From: JBCCQL01 sp039414355
GTDB lineage: Bacteria; Planctomycetota; Planctomycetia; Pirellulales; Lacipirellulaceae
Assembly: GCA_039414355.1 (NCBI GenBank)
Contig: JBCDJN010000003.1
Span: 44,688-108,687, forward strand
Direction: 5' to 3'
Length of the DNA: 64,000 bases
In this document: positions 33,073 through 40,696 of the stretch, one piece after another
How positions within the stretch are numbered: the first letter of the stretch is position 1
How the letters are laid out: each line of letters opens with the position of its first letter
Made by a program: the position numbers and the translations under genes
The notes under the pieces: model-generated
What the model saw: only the letters and a program-made list of their open reading frames with translations
Database searches by the model: none
What the model was told of the DNA's origin: nothing

Positions 33073-35193
33073 ATGTTGATGATTCGGTTAGCCTCGACCG
33101 TGGTCGCGGCAACGCTGGGCATGTTCGCCATAGCGACGCCATCCTTCGCCGACGACTCGGCCGCCTCCGCGGCGCCGTTCTCGCTGGTGGTCATGGACCC
33201 GCTGGCGGCGCCGCTTTCGTGCCCCTGCGTTGAGGGCTACGCCCAGCGCAAGTACGAGGTCCTCGCCAAGCACCTGGAGGAGACGCTCGGCCAGCCGGTG
33301 CAGGTGACCTTCGCCGAGTCGCTTGAGAAGGCGCTCGCGAAAGACAGCTGTGACCATGCCGACCTGGTCATCGGCAAGGACTCCGTGGTGAGGGCCGAGG
33401 CCGGCGTCGTCGGCGGCCGCGTGACGGCCGTCGCGCGGCTGACCGACCAGCAGGGCGCGGCCACGCAGACCGGTCTCTTTGTGGTCCGCTCGGCGGACTC
33501 GGCGAAGACGCTGGCCGACCTGAGCGGCTACCGCATTCTTTATGGGCCGCCGGAGTGCGAGGAGAAGTTCGGCGCGCCGCGAGCGCTGCTGACCGAGTCC
33601 GGCATCACCGTCACGCCGGCCGAGCAGGCGGAGACCACCTCGGCGTGCAGCGACGGCGCCTGCAAGATCATTGAGTGGGGCGAGTCGCAGCAGGCCGCCG
33701 CGGTGATCTCCAGCTACGCGGCGCCGCTGCTGGAGGGCTGCGGCACCATCGACAAGGGTGACCTGCGGGTCGTTGCCGAGTCGGCGCCGGTGCCGTTCAT
33801 CACGGCCTTCGTCACCGACCGCGTGCCAAAGGACGTTGCCGTGATGCTCCGCTCGGCGCTGCTGGACGCGGCGGCCTACCCGGAACTGCTAATGGCTCTG
33901 GAGTCGATGCAGGGGTTCGTCGATCTCGACGACGACTACCTTCGAGACTACGGCCGCCGGACCGAAGCCAAGCCGAACGCCGAGGAGCTGGAAGAGACCA
34001 GCGCCGCGCCCCCGGACGCGGCGGCGTGGGGCGACTTCCACGGCCCCAACCGTAACGGCCGCGTGGCGTGGCTGCCGGCGGAGCTGTTCGCCAAGCCCGA
34101 GGTGATCTGGCAGACCCCCCTGCTCTTCCCCGGCATGGGGGGCGTGGCGGCCAACGACCGCGTTGTGCTGTTCGGCGACCGCGACCCCACGAACAACCTC
34201 GACGCGTGGCGATGCCTCGACGCGGCCGATGGCAGCGAACTGTGGACGGTGGAGACGCCCGCCCTGGGCAAGCTGGACTACGACAACCAGCCAAGGGCGA
34301 CGCCCGTGATCGACGGCAACCGGGCCTTCCTGCTCGGCGCGTTTGGCGACCTGCTGGCGGTCGACCTGGCGACGGGCGACGTCCTCTGGCAGGTGAACCT
34401 CCGCCAGACGTTCGGCGCCGAGGTGGACCTGGTTTGGGGCATCTGCGCTACGCCGCTGCTGGTTGACGGCGCCCTGATCGTCACGCCCGGCGCCCCGGAC
34501 GCGTCGCTGGCGGCGCTCGACGCGGAGACGGGCCAGCCCCTCTGGCAATCGCCCGGGCCGGCGCACGCCTACGCGTCGCCCGTGCTGGCGACCCTCGGAG
34601 GCCGCCGGCAGATTGTCGCCTGCGACCGCGAAGGCCTTGGCGGCTGGGACCCGGCGACGGGCCAGCGGCTGTGGACGTTGACGCCGCCGACCTCGGGCGG
34701 CTTCAACGTCCCCACGCCGCTGGTTGTCGGCGACCAGTTGCTCATCGTCGGCGAGATCAACGGCGCCCGCCTGCACCGCTTCGGTGACGACGGCGTCATC
34801 GATCCCAACCCCACGGCCATCTACCGCAAGCTTAAGCCAGACATGAGCAGCCCCGTCGCGGTCGGCGGCCGTGTGCTGTGCTGCAGCGACCAGATCTACT
34901 GCCTCGACGCGGCGACGCTCGCCGAGGTCTGGATCGGCGGTCGACGCGACTTCCCCAGCGACGCGCCGCTGCTAGCAACCAAGGACCGCGTACTCACCGT
35001 GGCGAAAGGGGGCGAGCTGCTACTGCTCGATCCGCTGGCGAAGAAGTTCACCGTGGTGTCGCGACTGATGCCGTTCGCGGATGCTCCCGACGTGCAGCTC
35101 TTCGGCTGCCCCGCGCTTGTCGGCGACAAGCTCTACCTGCGCGGCACGGACTCGCTGGTGTGCCTCTCGCTGGCCACGAACGCGAGCGGCTGA
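33073..35193 (+). CDS. PhnD/SsuA/transferrin-like binding domain fused to PQQ-type beta-propeller
   Basis: I start the 706-aa protein at ATG 33073, preceded by GGGAGG at good spacing, with signal peptide LASTVVAATLGMFAIATPSFA. Residues 30-300 resemble a PhnD-type periplasmic binding domain (KYEVLAKHLEETLGQPVQV, ADLVIGKDSVVRAEAG, LADLSGYRILYGPPECEEK) enriched in cysteine (LSCPCVEG, DSCDHAD, SACSDGACK, EGCG). Residues of about 330-700 are a PQQ/BamB-type propeller (CLDAADGSELWTVE, AVDLATGDVLWQVN, ALDAETGQPLWQS). I know no standard system with this fusion. A metal- or oxyanion-capture role is inferred from domain type, cysteines and the MntR context. A terminator follows. Confidence 0.75.
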   Translation: MLMIRLASTVVAATLGMFAIATPSFADDSAASAAPFSLVVMDPLAAPLSCPCVEGYAQRKYEVLAKHLEETLGQPVQVTFAESLEKALAKDSCDHADLVIGKDSVVRAEAGVVGGRVTAVARLTDQQGAATQTGLFVVRSADSAKTLADLSGYRILYGPPECEEKFGAPRALLTESGITVTPAEQAETTSACSDGACKIIEWGESQQAAAVISSYAAPLLEGCGTIDKGDLRVVAESAPVPFITAFVTDRVPKDVAVMLRSALLDAAAYPELLMALESMQGFVDLDDDYLRDYGRRTEAKPNAEELEETSAAPPDAAAWGDFHGPNRNGRVAWLPAELFAKPEVIWQTPLLFPGMGGVAANDRVVLFGDRDPTNNLDAWRCLDAADGSELWTVETPALGKLDYDNQPRATPVIDGNRAFLLGAFGDLLAVDLATGDVLWQVNLRQTFGAEVDLVWGICATPLLVDGALIVTPGAPDASLAALDAETGQPLWQSPGPAHAYASPVLATLGGRRQIVACDREGLGGWDPATGQRLWTLTPPTSGGFNVPTPLVVGDQLLIVGEINGARLHRFGDDGVIDPNPTAIYRKLKPDMSSPVAVGGRVLCCSDQIYCLDAATLAEVWIGGRRDFPSDAPLLATKDRVLTVAKGGELLLLDPLAKKFTVVSRLMPFADAPDVQLFGCPALVGDKLYLRGTDSLVCLSLATNASG

Positions 35194-35208
35194 ACCGGCG
35201 CACAAGAA

Positions 35209-35250
35209 ACGCGGCTGCGGTCGTTCGAGACCGCAGCCGCGTTGGTTTTG
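35209..35250. terminator. Bidirectional intrinsic terminator
   Basis: A 14-bp perfect stem (35209-35222 with 35229-35242) around loop GTTCGA, followed by TGGTTTTG on the plus strand. It lies between the convergent genes ending at 35193 and 35266. Confidence 0.85.
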
Positions 35251-35265
35251 CTTGGGAGCCGGGGC

Positions 35266-35592
35266 TCAGCTTGCGGTCTCGTTGGCCGCCGTGCTGGTGG
35301 CTTGCGGCACGCTGCCCGGGGCGTGCGGCAGGGCGCCGGCCGCCTGTTGGCCAAGGGCCGACGGGCCGCTGCCGTTCTCCACGAAGCCGAAGAATTTATC
35401 CAGGTTCTCCAGCCGGTCCTCGGCGTCGCACAGCAGCGCGAGCGCCTCCTCGGCGTTCTTGTAGAAGTCTTCGGTCGAGTGGTCGCCAATGCCGGCCGGG
35501 TGCTCGGAGAGCAGCTCGAGCGTCATCAGGGCCTTCTGCTTGTCCGTCTCCGCGCTCTGGCGAAGAAAGGTGAACATGCGGGGGTTCTTCAT
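35266..35592 (-). CDS. Hypothetical small protein
   Basis: This 108-aa protein is of no family I recognise. The first 75 residues are helical and charged (MFTFLRQSAETDKQKALMTL, NAEEALALLCDAEDRLENLDKFF); the last 35 are Ala/Pro/Ser-rich and probably disordered. The ATG has GGAAC five bases upstream. There is no signal peptide or membrane segment, so it is likely cytosolic. It stands alone between a terminator and the sugar-isomerase-like gene. Confidence 0.5.
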   Translation of the reverse strand: MKNPRMFTFLRQSAETDKQKALMTLELLSEHPAGIGDHSTEDFYKNAEEALALLCDAEDRLENLDKFFGFVENGSGPSALGQQAAGALPHAPGSVPQATSTAANETAS

Positions 35593-35774
35593 CTGGGTTC
35601 CTTTAGAAGTGGTTCCGGTAAGTTGAGGCGTGATGGCGGGCCGGGTCGGCCAAGCCGCGAGAGTGCTGGTTTCTCACGGCACTGTTGCGACCTGCAGGCC
35701 AAGCGTCAACCGGCCGCCCACGAAGTTGCACCCGTGTTGCGACTGCGTCTCGCTCGCGTCGCCCCTTGCCGCCC

Positions 35775-36728
35775 TCAAGCCCCGCCAAAGGCGCCCCGCA
35801 GCACGGCCAGGCTCTTGGGGATGGCGGTCTGCCAGGCTTCCAAGCCTTCATACTCCAGCGACACGTACCCGCGGTACCCGTGCCGGCGGAGCATGGTGGC
35901 GATGCGTTCGTAGTCGAGGTCGAGCGAGTACCAAACGCCGCCGCCGTAATAGGTCTTGGCCTGAACGAACACCGCCCGGGGCGCCATTTGCTCCAGGCGG
36001 TCGTACGGGTCTTCGAGGAAGTTCCCGGTGTCCAGCGTGCACTGCAGCCACGGCGAGTCGACGGCGTCAACGATCCGCAGCACCCCCTCGGGCGTCAGGC
36101 CCAGGCCCCAGTGGTTCTCCAGGCCCAGCGTCACGCCGCGTTTCGCCGCCTCGGGCACGATCTTCTCGAAGGCGTCGATCACCCAGCCAAAGCCGTCTTC
36201 CTCGGTGTAGCCCTCCAGCACCGGCTCGACGCCGCGATTGGCCATCAGCGCGTCGAAGCTCTCACTCGTTCCCCAGCGTCCGGTGTTGACCCGCATGGTC
36301 GGGATGCCCAGTTGGTAGGCGAGTTCAAGCTGGTGGATCGTCTTGTCGATCTCGCTCTGCCGCTTGGCGGCGTCCGGGTAGACGAAGCCCTGGTGCGTGC
36401 TGAAACCGCACAGGTCCAACCCGTTGACCAGCGCCCGCTGCTTGAGCCGCTGCAGGTAGCCGGGGTCTTCGCTCTCCATCTGGATCAGCAGCAGCTCGAC
36501 GGCGTCAAAGCCCATCTTCGCGGCTTCGTCCAGGCACTGCTCGATCGGCAGCTTCGAGTCCTTCTGGAATCGCCAGAACGAGTAGGTGGAGACCGCGATC
36601 GGATTCCGCCAAACGGGCGGCGTGGCCGGCTGGGGCGACGGCTGAGACGCCGGCCGGGCCAGGGCGGCGGCGGGGGCGGCCAGGGCGGCGCCCGCCAGTC
36701 TTGCGAACGTTCGGCGGTTGGGTTTCAT
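35775..36728 (-). CDS. Tat-exported sugar phosphate isomerase/epimerase-like TIM barrel
   Basis: The 317-aa protein begins MKPNRRTFARLAGAALAAPAAALA, a twin-arginine signal, which sets the start 51 bp inside the longest frame. The mature part is an AP-endonuclease-2/xylose-isomerase-like barrel with metal-site candidates GFDAVELLLI, TLGLENHWG, CTLDTGNF and VSLEYEGLE. Such secreted forms are frequent in planctomycetes and are assumed to act on sugars or inositols in the periplasm; the substrate is not determinable. Confidence 0.85.
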   Translation of the reverse strand: MKPNRRTFARLAGAALAAPAAALARPASQPSPQPATPPVWRNPIAVSTYSFWRFQKDSKLPIEQCLDEAAKMGFDAVELLLIQMESEDPGYLQRLKQRALVNGLDLCGFSTHQGFVYPDAAKRQSEIDKTIHQLELAYQLGIPTMRVNTGRWGTSESFDALMANRGVEPVLEGYTEEDGFGWVIDAFEKIVPEAAKRGVTLGLENHWGLGLTPEGVLRIVDAVDSPWLQCTLDTGNFLEDPYDRLEQMAPRAVFVQAKTYYGGGVWYSLDLDYERIATMLRRHGYRGYVSLEYEGLEAWQTAIPKSLAVLRGAFGGA

Positions 36729-36865
36729 GGAGTCGTTACTGGATCGATGGGGGCTTCGCGGCGTGTGAGTGGCGGTCACGCGGTTGACGCCGCCGCCGCC
36801 GGGCCTTCAGCTTACAGCACCGCGGGCCGCAGCGGGGCGCCCGATCGGCGACCGAGAACTTCCGC

Positions 36866-39118
36866 ATGCTTAATGAACAGCAACGCCTGAAGCGCTTCGA
36901 GCGAGCGGTCGCCGAGTCGTCAGAGGCGGTCGTGTTCATCGCGGCCGACGGGGTGTTCCGCTACGCCAACCGCAAGGCGTGCAAGCTGCTTGGTTACACC
37001 GCCGACGAGTTGGTGGGCATGACCGTCAGCGACATCGACCCGAACCACCCCGCCCGCCAGTGGCCCGACCAGTGGGAAGAGACCCGGCGGCTGGGGCAGT
37101 GCACGCTCAACTCGACGCACCGCAGAAAAGACGGCGGAGTCTACCCCTGCGAGATCTCCGTTACCTTCCTGCCGGACGATGCGGACCCCGACGCCGGCGG
37201 CGAGGACCTGGTCGTTGCTTCGTTCCGCGACCTCACGCAAGAGATCCAGCAGCAGTCGTCGCTGGCCGCCTCTGGCCGGTTGATCGATGAGTCGGTCAAC
37301 GAGGTCTACATCTTCGACGCTCAGACCCTCCGCTTCCTGTATGTGAACAAGGGGGCGCTCGCCAACCTGGGCTACTCGCTGGACGAGATGCTCCGGCTCA
37401 CGCCCTTTGACGTGAAGCACGGGTACACCGAAGCGGAGTTCCGCGCGCGGATCGCCCCGGTCATTGACGGGGTTGTCGCCAAGCAGTTCTTCTCCGCCGT
37501 CCACACCCGCAAAGACGGCACCCGCTACGACGTCGACGTTCGGCTGCAGGCTGGCGACTATCGGGGGCGGCCGTGCTTGGTCGCTCTGGTGCTGGACGTG
37601 ACACAGCAGCGCCGCGTCGACCGCGACCTGATTCAGAGCGAGCAGCGTGCGCGGTCGAGCGAGTCGATGTTCCGCGCCGTGATCGAGTCGGCGCCGACGG
37701 CGATTCTGATGGTGGACGACGAAGGGACCATCGTTCTCGTCAACGAACGGACGGAGGAGATCTTCGGCTACAAGGCGGAAGAGTTAATCGGCCAGTCGGT
37801 GGGGGTTCTGGTGCCCGAGCCCGTACGCGGGGGCCACTCCGACTTGGTGCGTGGGTTCTTCGAGATGCCTGAGGAGCGTCGCATGGGCGAAGGCCGCTCG
37901 CTGTTCGGCGTGCGGAAGGACGGTCGGCTGACCCCTGTCGAGGTCGGCCTGCAGCCGGTCGCCACGCCGCTGGGGCGTTTCGTCCTTGCGGCCGTGTCGG
38001 ACGTCGCCACGCGTTTGGCGAGTGAACAGGCTCTACGCGATAGCGAACGCCGATACCGTGCGCTCTTCGAGTACTCGCCGGTGATGCACGCCAACCTCGA
38101 CCCGGCGGACCTCACCATCACGGATTGCAACGAGTTACTCGCCCGGCGTTTGGGGTACGGTTGCAAGCGGGAAGTGATTGGAAGTTCCGCGCTCGAACTC
38201 TGCGCCGAGGAGTCCCGCGAGGCGATGATGAGACTGATCGGAGATCAGAAATCGGAATCGCCGACACCAACACTCGACGTGACCCTGCTTAACGCCGACG
38301 GCACGCGCACGCCGGCCGCGCTGAACCTTGCCGGCGTCTACGACGACGAAGGCGAGCGGGTCTTGTACGCGGCCTCGTGGGTCGACATCACCGAGCTTAA
38401 GCGTCACACGGCGGACCTTGAACAAGCCAACCGCGAGATGGAAGAGTTTGCCTATGTGGCGTCGCACGATTTGCGGGCGCCGCTGAGGGCGATTGACCAT
38501 CTGGCGAGTTGGATCGAGGAAGACTCCGCCGCAGCGATCTCCGGGGACAGCCGCCACCACCTGCAGCAGCTCCGGCAACGCGTGCTCCGCATGGAGACGC
38601 TGCTGGACGACCTGCACGAGTACGCCCGCGTGGGACGCGCCAGGACCGAGCCGGAAGAGATCGACCTAGCGGAACTGGTTCACACGGTCGCCGAAACCGT
38701 CGACACGTCGCCCTCGTTCGAAGTGCGATGCGACCTTAAGCGAGCCCGGCTCATCGGGCGCCGGACACCGCTGGAAACCGTGGTCCGCAATCTGGTCGCC
38801 AACGCGATTAAGCATCACGACGGCGAGCGTGGCGTTGTCACGGTGTCGACGCGGCTCAACCCGGAGATGCCGCGCGAGGTGGAGTTCACCGTCGCCGACG
38901 ACGGCCCCGGCATCCCCAAGGAGATGCGCGACCGGGTGTTCGGCATGTTCCAAACGCTGCGGCCACGCGACGAGCTTGAGGGGAGCGGCATGGGACTGCC
39001 GCTGGTGAAGAAGCACGTTGAAACCGCTGGGGGGCGGGTGTGGGTTGATTCCAACTACCCACGCGGCGCCCGCGTGCGTTTCACCTGGCCGGTCGACGCC
39101 TTGGCGGCGAAGCCGTAG
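36866..39118 (+). CDS. Soluble histidine kinase with four PAS domains
   Basis: The 750-aa protein shows PAS domains at about 10-130 (RYANRKACKLLGYTADELVG), 145-250 (RFLYVNKGALANLGYSLDEM), 265-385 (MLVNERTEEIFGYKAEELIG-like) and 395-515. A HisKA domain follows with VASHDLRAPLRAIDHL (His near 535), then an ATPase domain with NLVANAIKHH, VADDGPGIP and GSGMGLPLV. It has no membrane segments, so it senses a cytosolic cue such as redox, light or a small ligand. It ends 9 bp from the convergent CsrA-receiver gene, a likely partner. This HisKA/PAS type often pairs with Rcp1-like receivers such as the one at 40141. Confidence 0.9.
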   Translation: MLNEQQRLKRFERAVAESSEAVVFIAADGVFRYANRKACKLLGYTADELVGMTVSDIDPNHPARQWPDQWEETRRLGQCTLNSTHRRKDGGVYPCEISVTFLPDDADPDAGGEDLVVASFRDLTQEIQQQSSLAASGRLIDESVNEVYIFDAQTLRFLYVNKGALANLGYSLDEMLRLTPFDVKHGYTEAEFRARIAPVIDGVVAKQFFSAVHTRKDGTRYDVDVRLQAGDYRGRPCLVALVLDVTQQRRVDRDLIQSEQRARSSESMFRAVIESAPTAILMVDDEGTIVLVNERTEEIFGYKAEELIGQSVGVLVPEPVRGGHSDLVRGFFEMPEERRMGEGRSLFGVRKDGRLTPVEVGLQPVATPLGRFVLAAVSDVATRLASEQALRDSERRYRALFEYSPVMHANLDPADLTITDCNELLARRLGYGCKREVIGSSALELCAEESREAMMRLIGDQKSESPTPTLDVTLLNADGTRTPAALNLAGVYDDEGERVLYAASWVDITELKRHTADLEQANREMEEFAYVASHDLRAPLRAIDHLASWIEEDSAAAISGDSRHHLQQLRQRVLRMETLLDDLHEYARVGRARTEPEEIDLAELVHTVAETVDTSPSFEVRCDLKRARLIGRRTPLETVVRNLVANAIKHHDGERGVVTVSTRLNPEMPREVEFTVADDGPGIPKEMRDRVFGMFQTLRPRDELEGSGMGLPLVKKHVETAGGRVWVDSNYPRGARVRFTWPVDALAAKP

Positions 39119-39127
39119 CCGACGGCG

Positions 39128-39868
39128 CTAGATGGCTTCGAGCAAGAACTGCGGATTGAGCGGCTTGCGGAACCATCGGTCCACGCCGCCTTCGCCGATC
39201 TTCACGGCGTTCTCTTCGGGTGTCGACCCGCTGATGGCGAAGACCTTGGCGTCCGCGTGGCGGGAGTCCTGCCGCATCCGCTCGATCATCTCGCTGCCGC
39301 CGCAGCGGGGCATCTTCATATCCACCAGCGTGATGGCGGGCGTGTCGTGATCGGCCAGGTACTCGATCGCTTCCAGCCCGTCGCTCACGGTGACCACCGT
39401 GTGCCCATTGAGCCGCAGGAAGCCGGCGAGCATCTCGCGCTCGTTGTCGTCGTCTTCCACGAGCAGAATCGTGCCGGGAAGCGTGTTGCTCTCGCGCTCC
39501 TCGGGTCGCTTGAGCACGTCGTTCTCGTCGATCCGCGTCAGCGCATCTTGGATTTCGTCGAAGGTTTCCTCGGCGTCCTCGTGCAGGCCGGCGGCAACCT
39601 GTTGCTTGTAGAGGTGCAGGCCGACGCTCAACGCGTGCAGTTCGTTGCGGATCTCATGCCGCACCGCACGCGGCAGGCGGAGCCACTGCTCGCGTAGTTT
39701 GGAAGCCGAGGCGGGATCGTCCCGCAACTCGTCCCGGACGATGACAATGTCCCGCGGCGCATCAATGCCAACCTTGGCGGAGCTGCCCTGAACCCGAATG
39801 AAGTGGACCGTGATCCCGATCTGTGGGAACGAAATCTTGTCCGCTGAGCGGCGCGTGATGACGAGCAT
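39128..39868 (-). CDS. CsrA-like RNA-binding domain fused to DHp-like helix and response-regulator receiver
   Basis: The 246-aa protein starts at ATG 39868 (MLVITRRSADKI), with GAGG eight bases upstream. Residues 1-50 match CsrA along their length: the MLxxTRR start, ITVHFIRVQGSSAKVGIDAP, and DIVIVRDEL with the RNA-contacting Arg of CsrA. Residues 60-115 are two helices with RHEIRNELHALSVGLHL, resembling the phosphorylatable His box of histidine kinases (His71). Residues 130-246 are a receiver (TILLVEDDDNE, Asp183 in TLVDMKMP, Lys in WFRKPL). The architecture implies phosphorylation-controlled mRNA binding. I know CsrA as a free-standing protein of about 60-70 aa. Confidence 0.88.
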   Translation of the reverse strand: MLVITRRSADKISFPQIGITVHFIRVQGSSAKVGIDAPRDIVIVRDELRDDPASASKLREQWLRLPRAVRHEIRNELHALSVGLHLYKQQVAAGLHEDAEETFDEIQDALTRIDENDVLKRPEERESNTLPGTILLVEDDDNEREMLAGFLRLNGHTVVTVSDGLEAIEYLADHDTPAITLVDMKMPRCGGSEMIERMRQDSRHADAKVFAISGSTPEENAVKIGEGGVDRWFRKPLNPQFLLEAI

Positions 39869-40140
39869 CGAGCCGACCTCTTTCCGAGCGGGGTTTGGCA
39901 AGCGACGCGCAGAAGGCGGAACGTAACCGGCCCTCGCGTCGTTCCCGGGAGTTGGCCGCCGTGCCGAGCTTGCGCTCCCGCGTGAGCCACATCCGTGAGC
40001 TCCTAGATCGTCAACCTATCCGCTCCACCTCCAAGGGCAAGCGGTTTCGCCGCCAAAAAACCAACATCACAAAATGCGACAAGAAGCTCTCGCACGCCGC
40101 AGGTCACGCAGCTTGTCAAGTCGTGCAAAACGTCAAGCGG

Positions 40141-40581
40141 CTACGCGGAGGGGGGCATCTCAACCACTCGCCAATAGTGATCAAGCAGACCAATAAGGTT
40201 GATGAAGTCTTCGCCCGCTTTCGACTTCACCATGTAGCCCGCCACGTGCTGGTCGTAGGCGGCGACCTTGTCGCGGTCGTCATCCGACGTCGTGAGGACG
40301 AAGACAACACAGTTGTGTAGTTCTTTGTCGTTCCGCAGCTCCTCCAAGAACTCAATGCCGTTCATTCGTGGCATGTTCAGGTCGAGCAGGATAAGGAAAG
40401 GTCGTGACACCCCCTCACCCGTCTTGTCGCGCAGCCGCTCCAATGCGGCGAGGCCGTCGCTCACCACCTGGATGGGATTGGCGATGCGGGCCTTGCGGAA
40501 GGCGCGCTTGATGGCCTCGGCGTCGATCTGATCGTCTTCGACCAGCAGGATCGTGACGGTGTGGTCTTGCGAAACGTCCAT
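40141..40581 (-). CDS. Single-domain response regulator, Rcp1 type
   Basis: This is a 146-aa stand-alone receiver. The acidic pocket is VEDDQIDAEAIKRAF, the phosphorylation site is Asp in LILLDLNMPRMNG, the Thr/Ser is in VLTTSDDD, and the Lys is in GYMVKSK. The DLNMPRMNGIEFL motif and extra loop are typical of Rcp1-like receivers that serve PAS/phytochrome-type kinases. It has no output domain, so it acts as a phosphate shuttle or protein-protein switch, probably for the kinases on either side. Confidence 0.9.
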   Translation of the reverse strand: MDVSQDHTVTILLVEDDQIDAEAIKRAFRKARIANPIQVVSDGLAALERLRDKTGEGVSRPFLILLDLNMPRMNGIEFLEELRNDKELHNCVVFVLTTSDDDRDKVAAYDQHVAGYMVKSKAGEDFINLIGLLDHYWRVVEMPPSA

Positions 40582-40696
40582 AACGCAAATCTCGTCGAGT
40601 TCGCTTTCGCGATCCTCACGCCGCGGCGCGAGTCGCTAGCAGCTAGGGGGCATGGTGTTATACTCGGCCCGCTCGCTTCGCGCCCCGGGATTGTCA

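Noticed and set aside
39895..40320. Plus-strand 141-aa frame between the CsrA-receiver and Rcp1 genes
   Set aside because: Its 3' half is antisense to the Rcp1-type receiver and the rest is basic low-information sequence.
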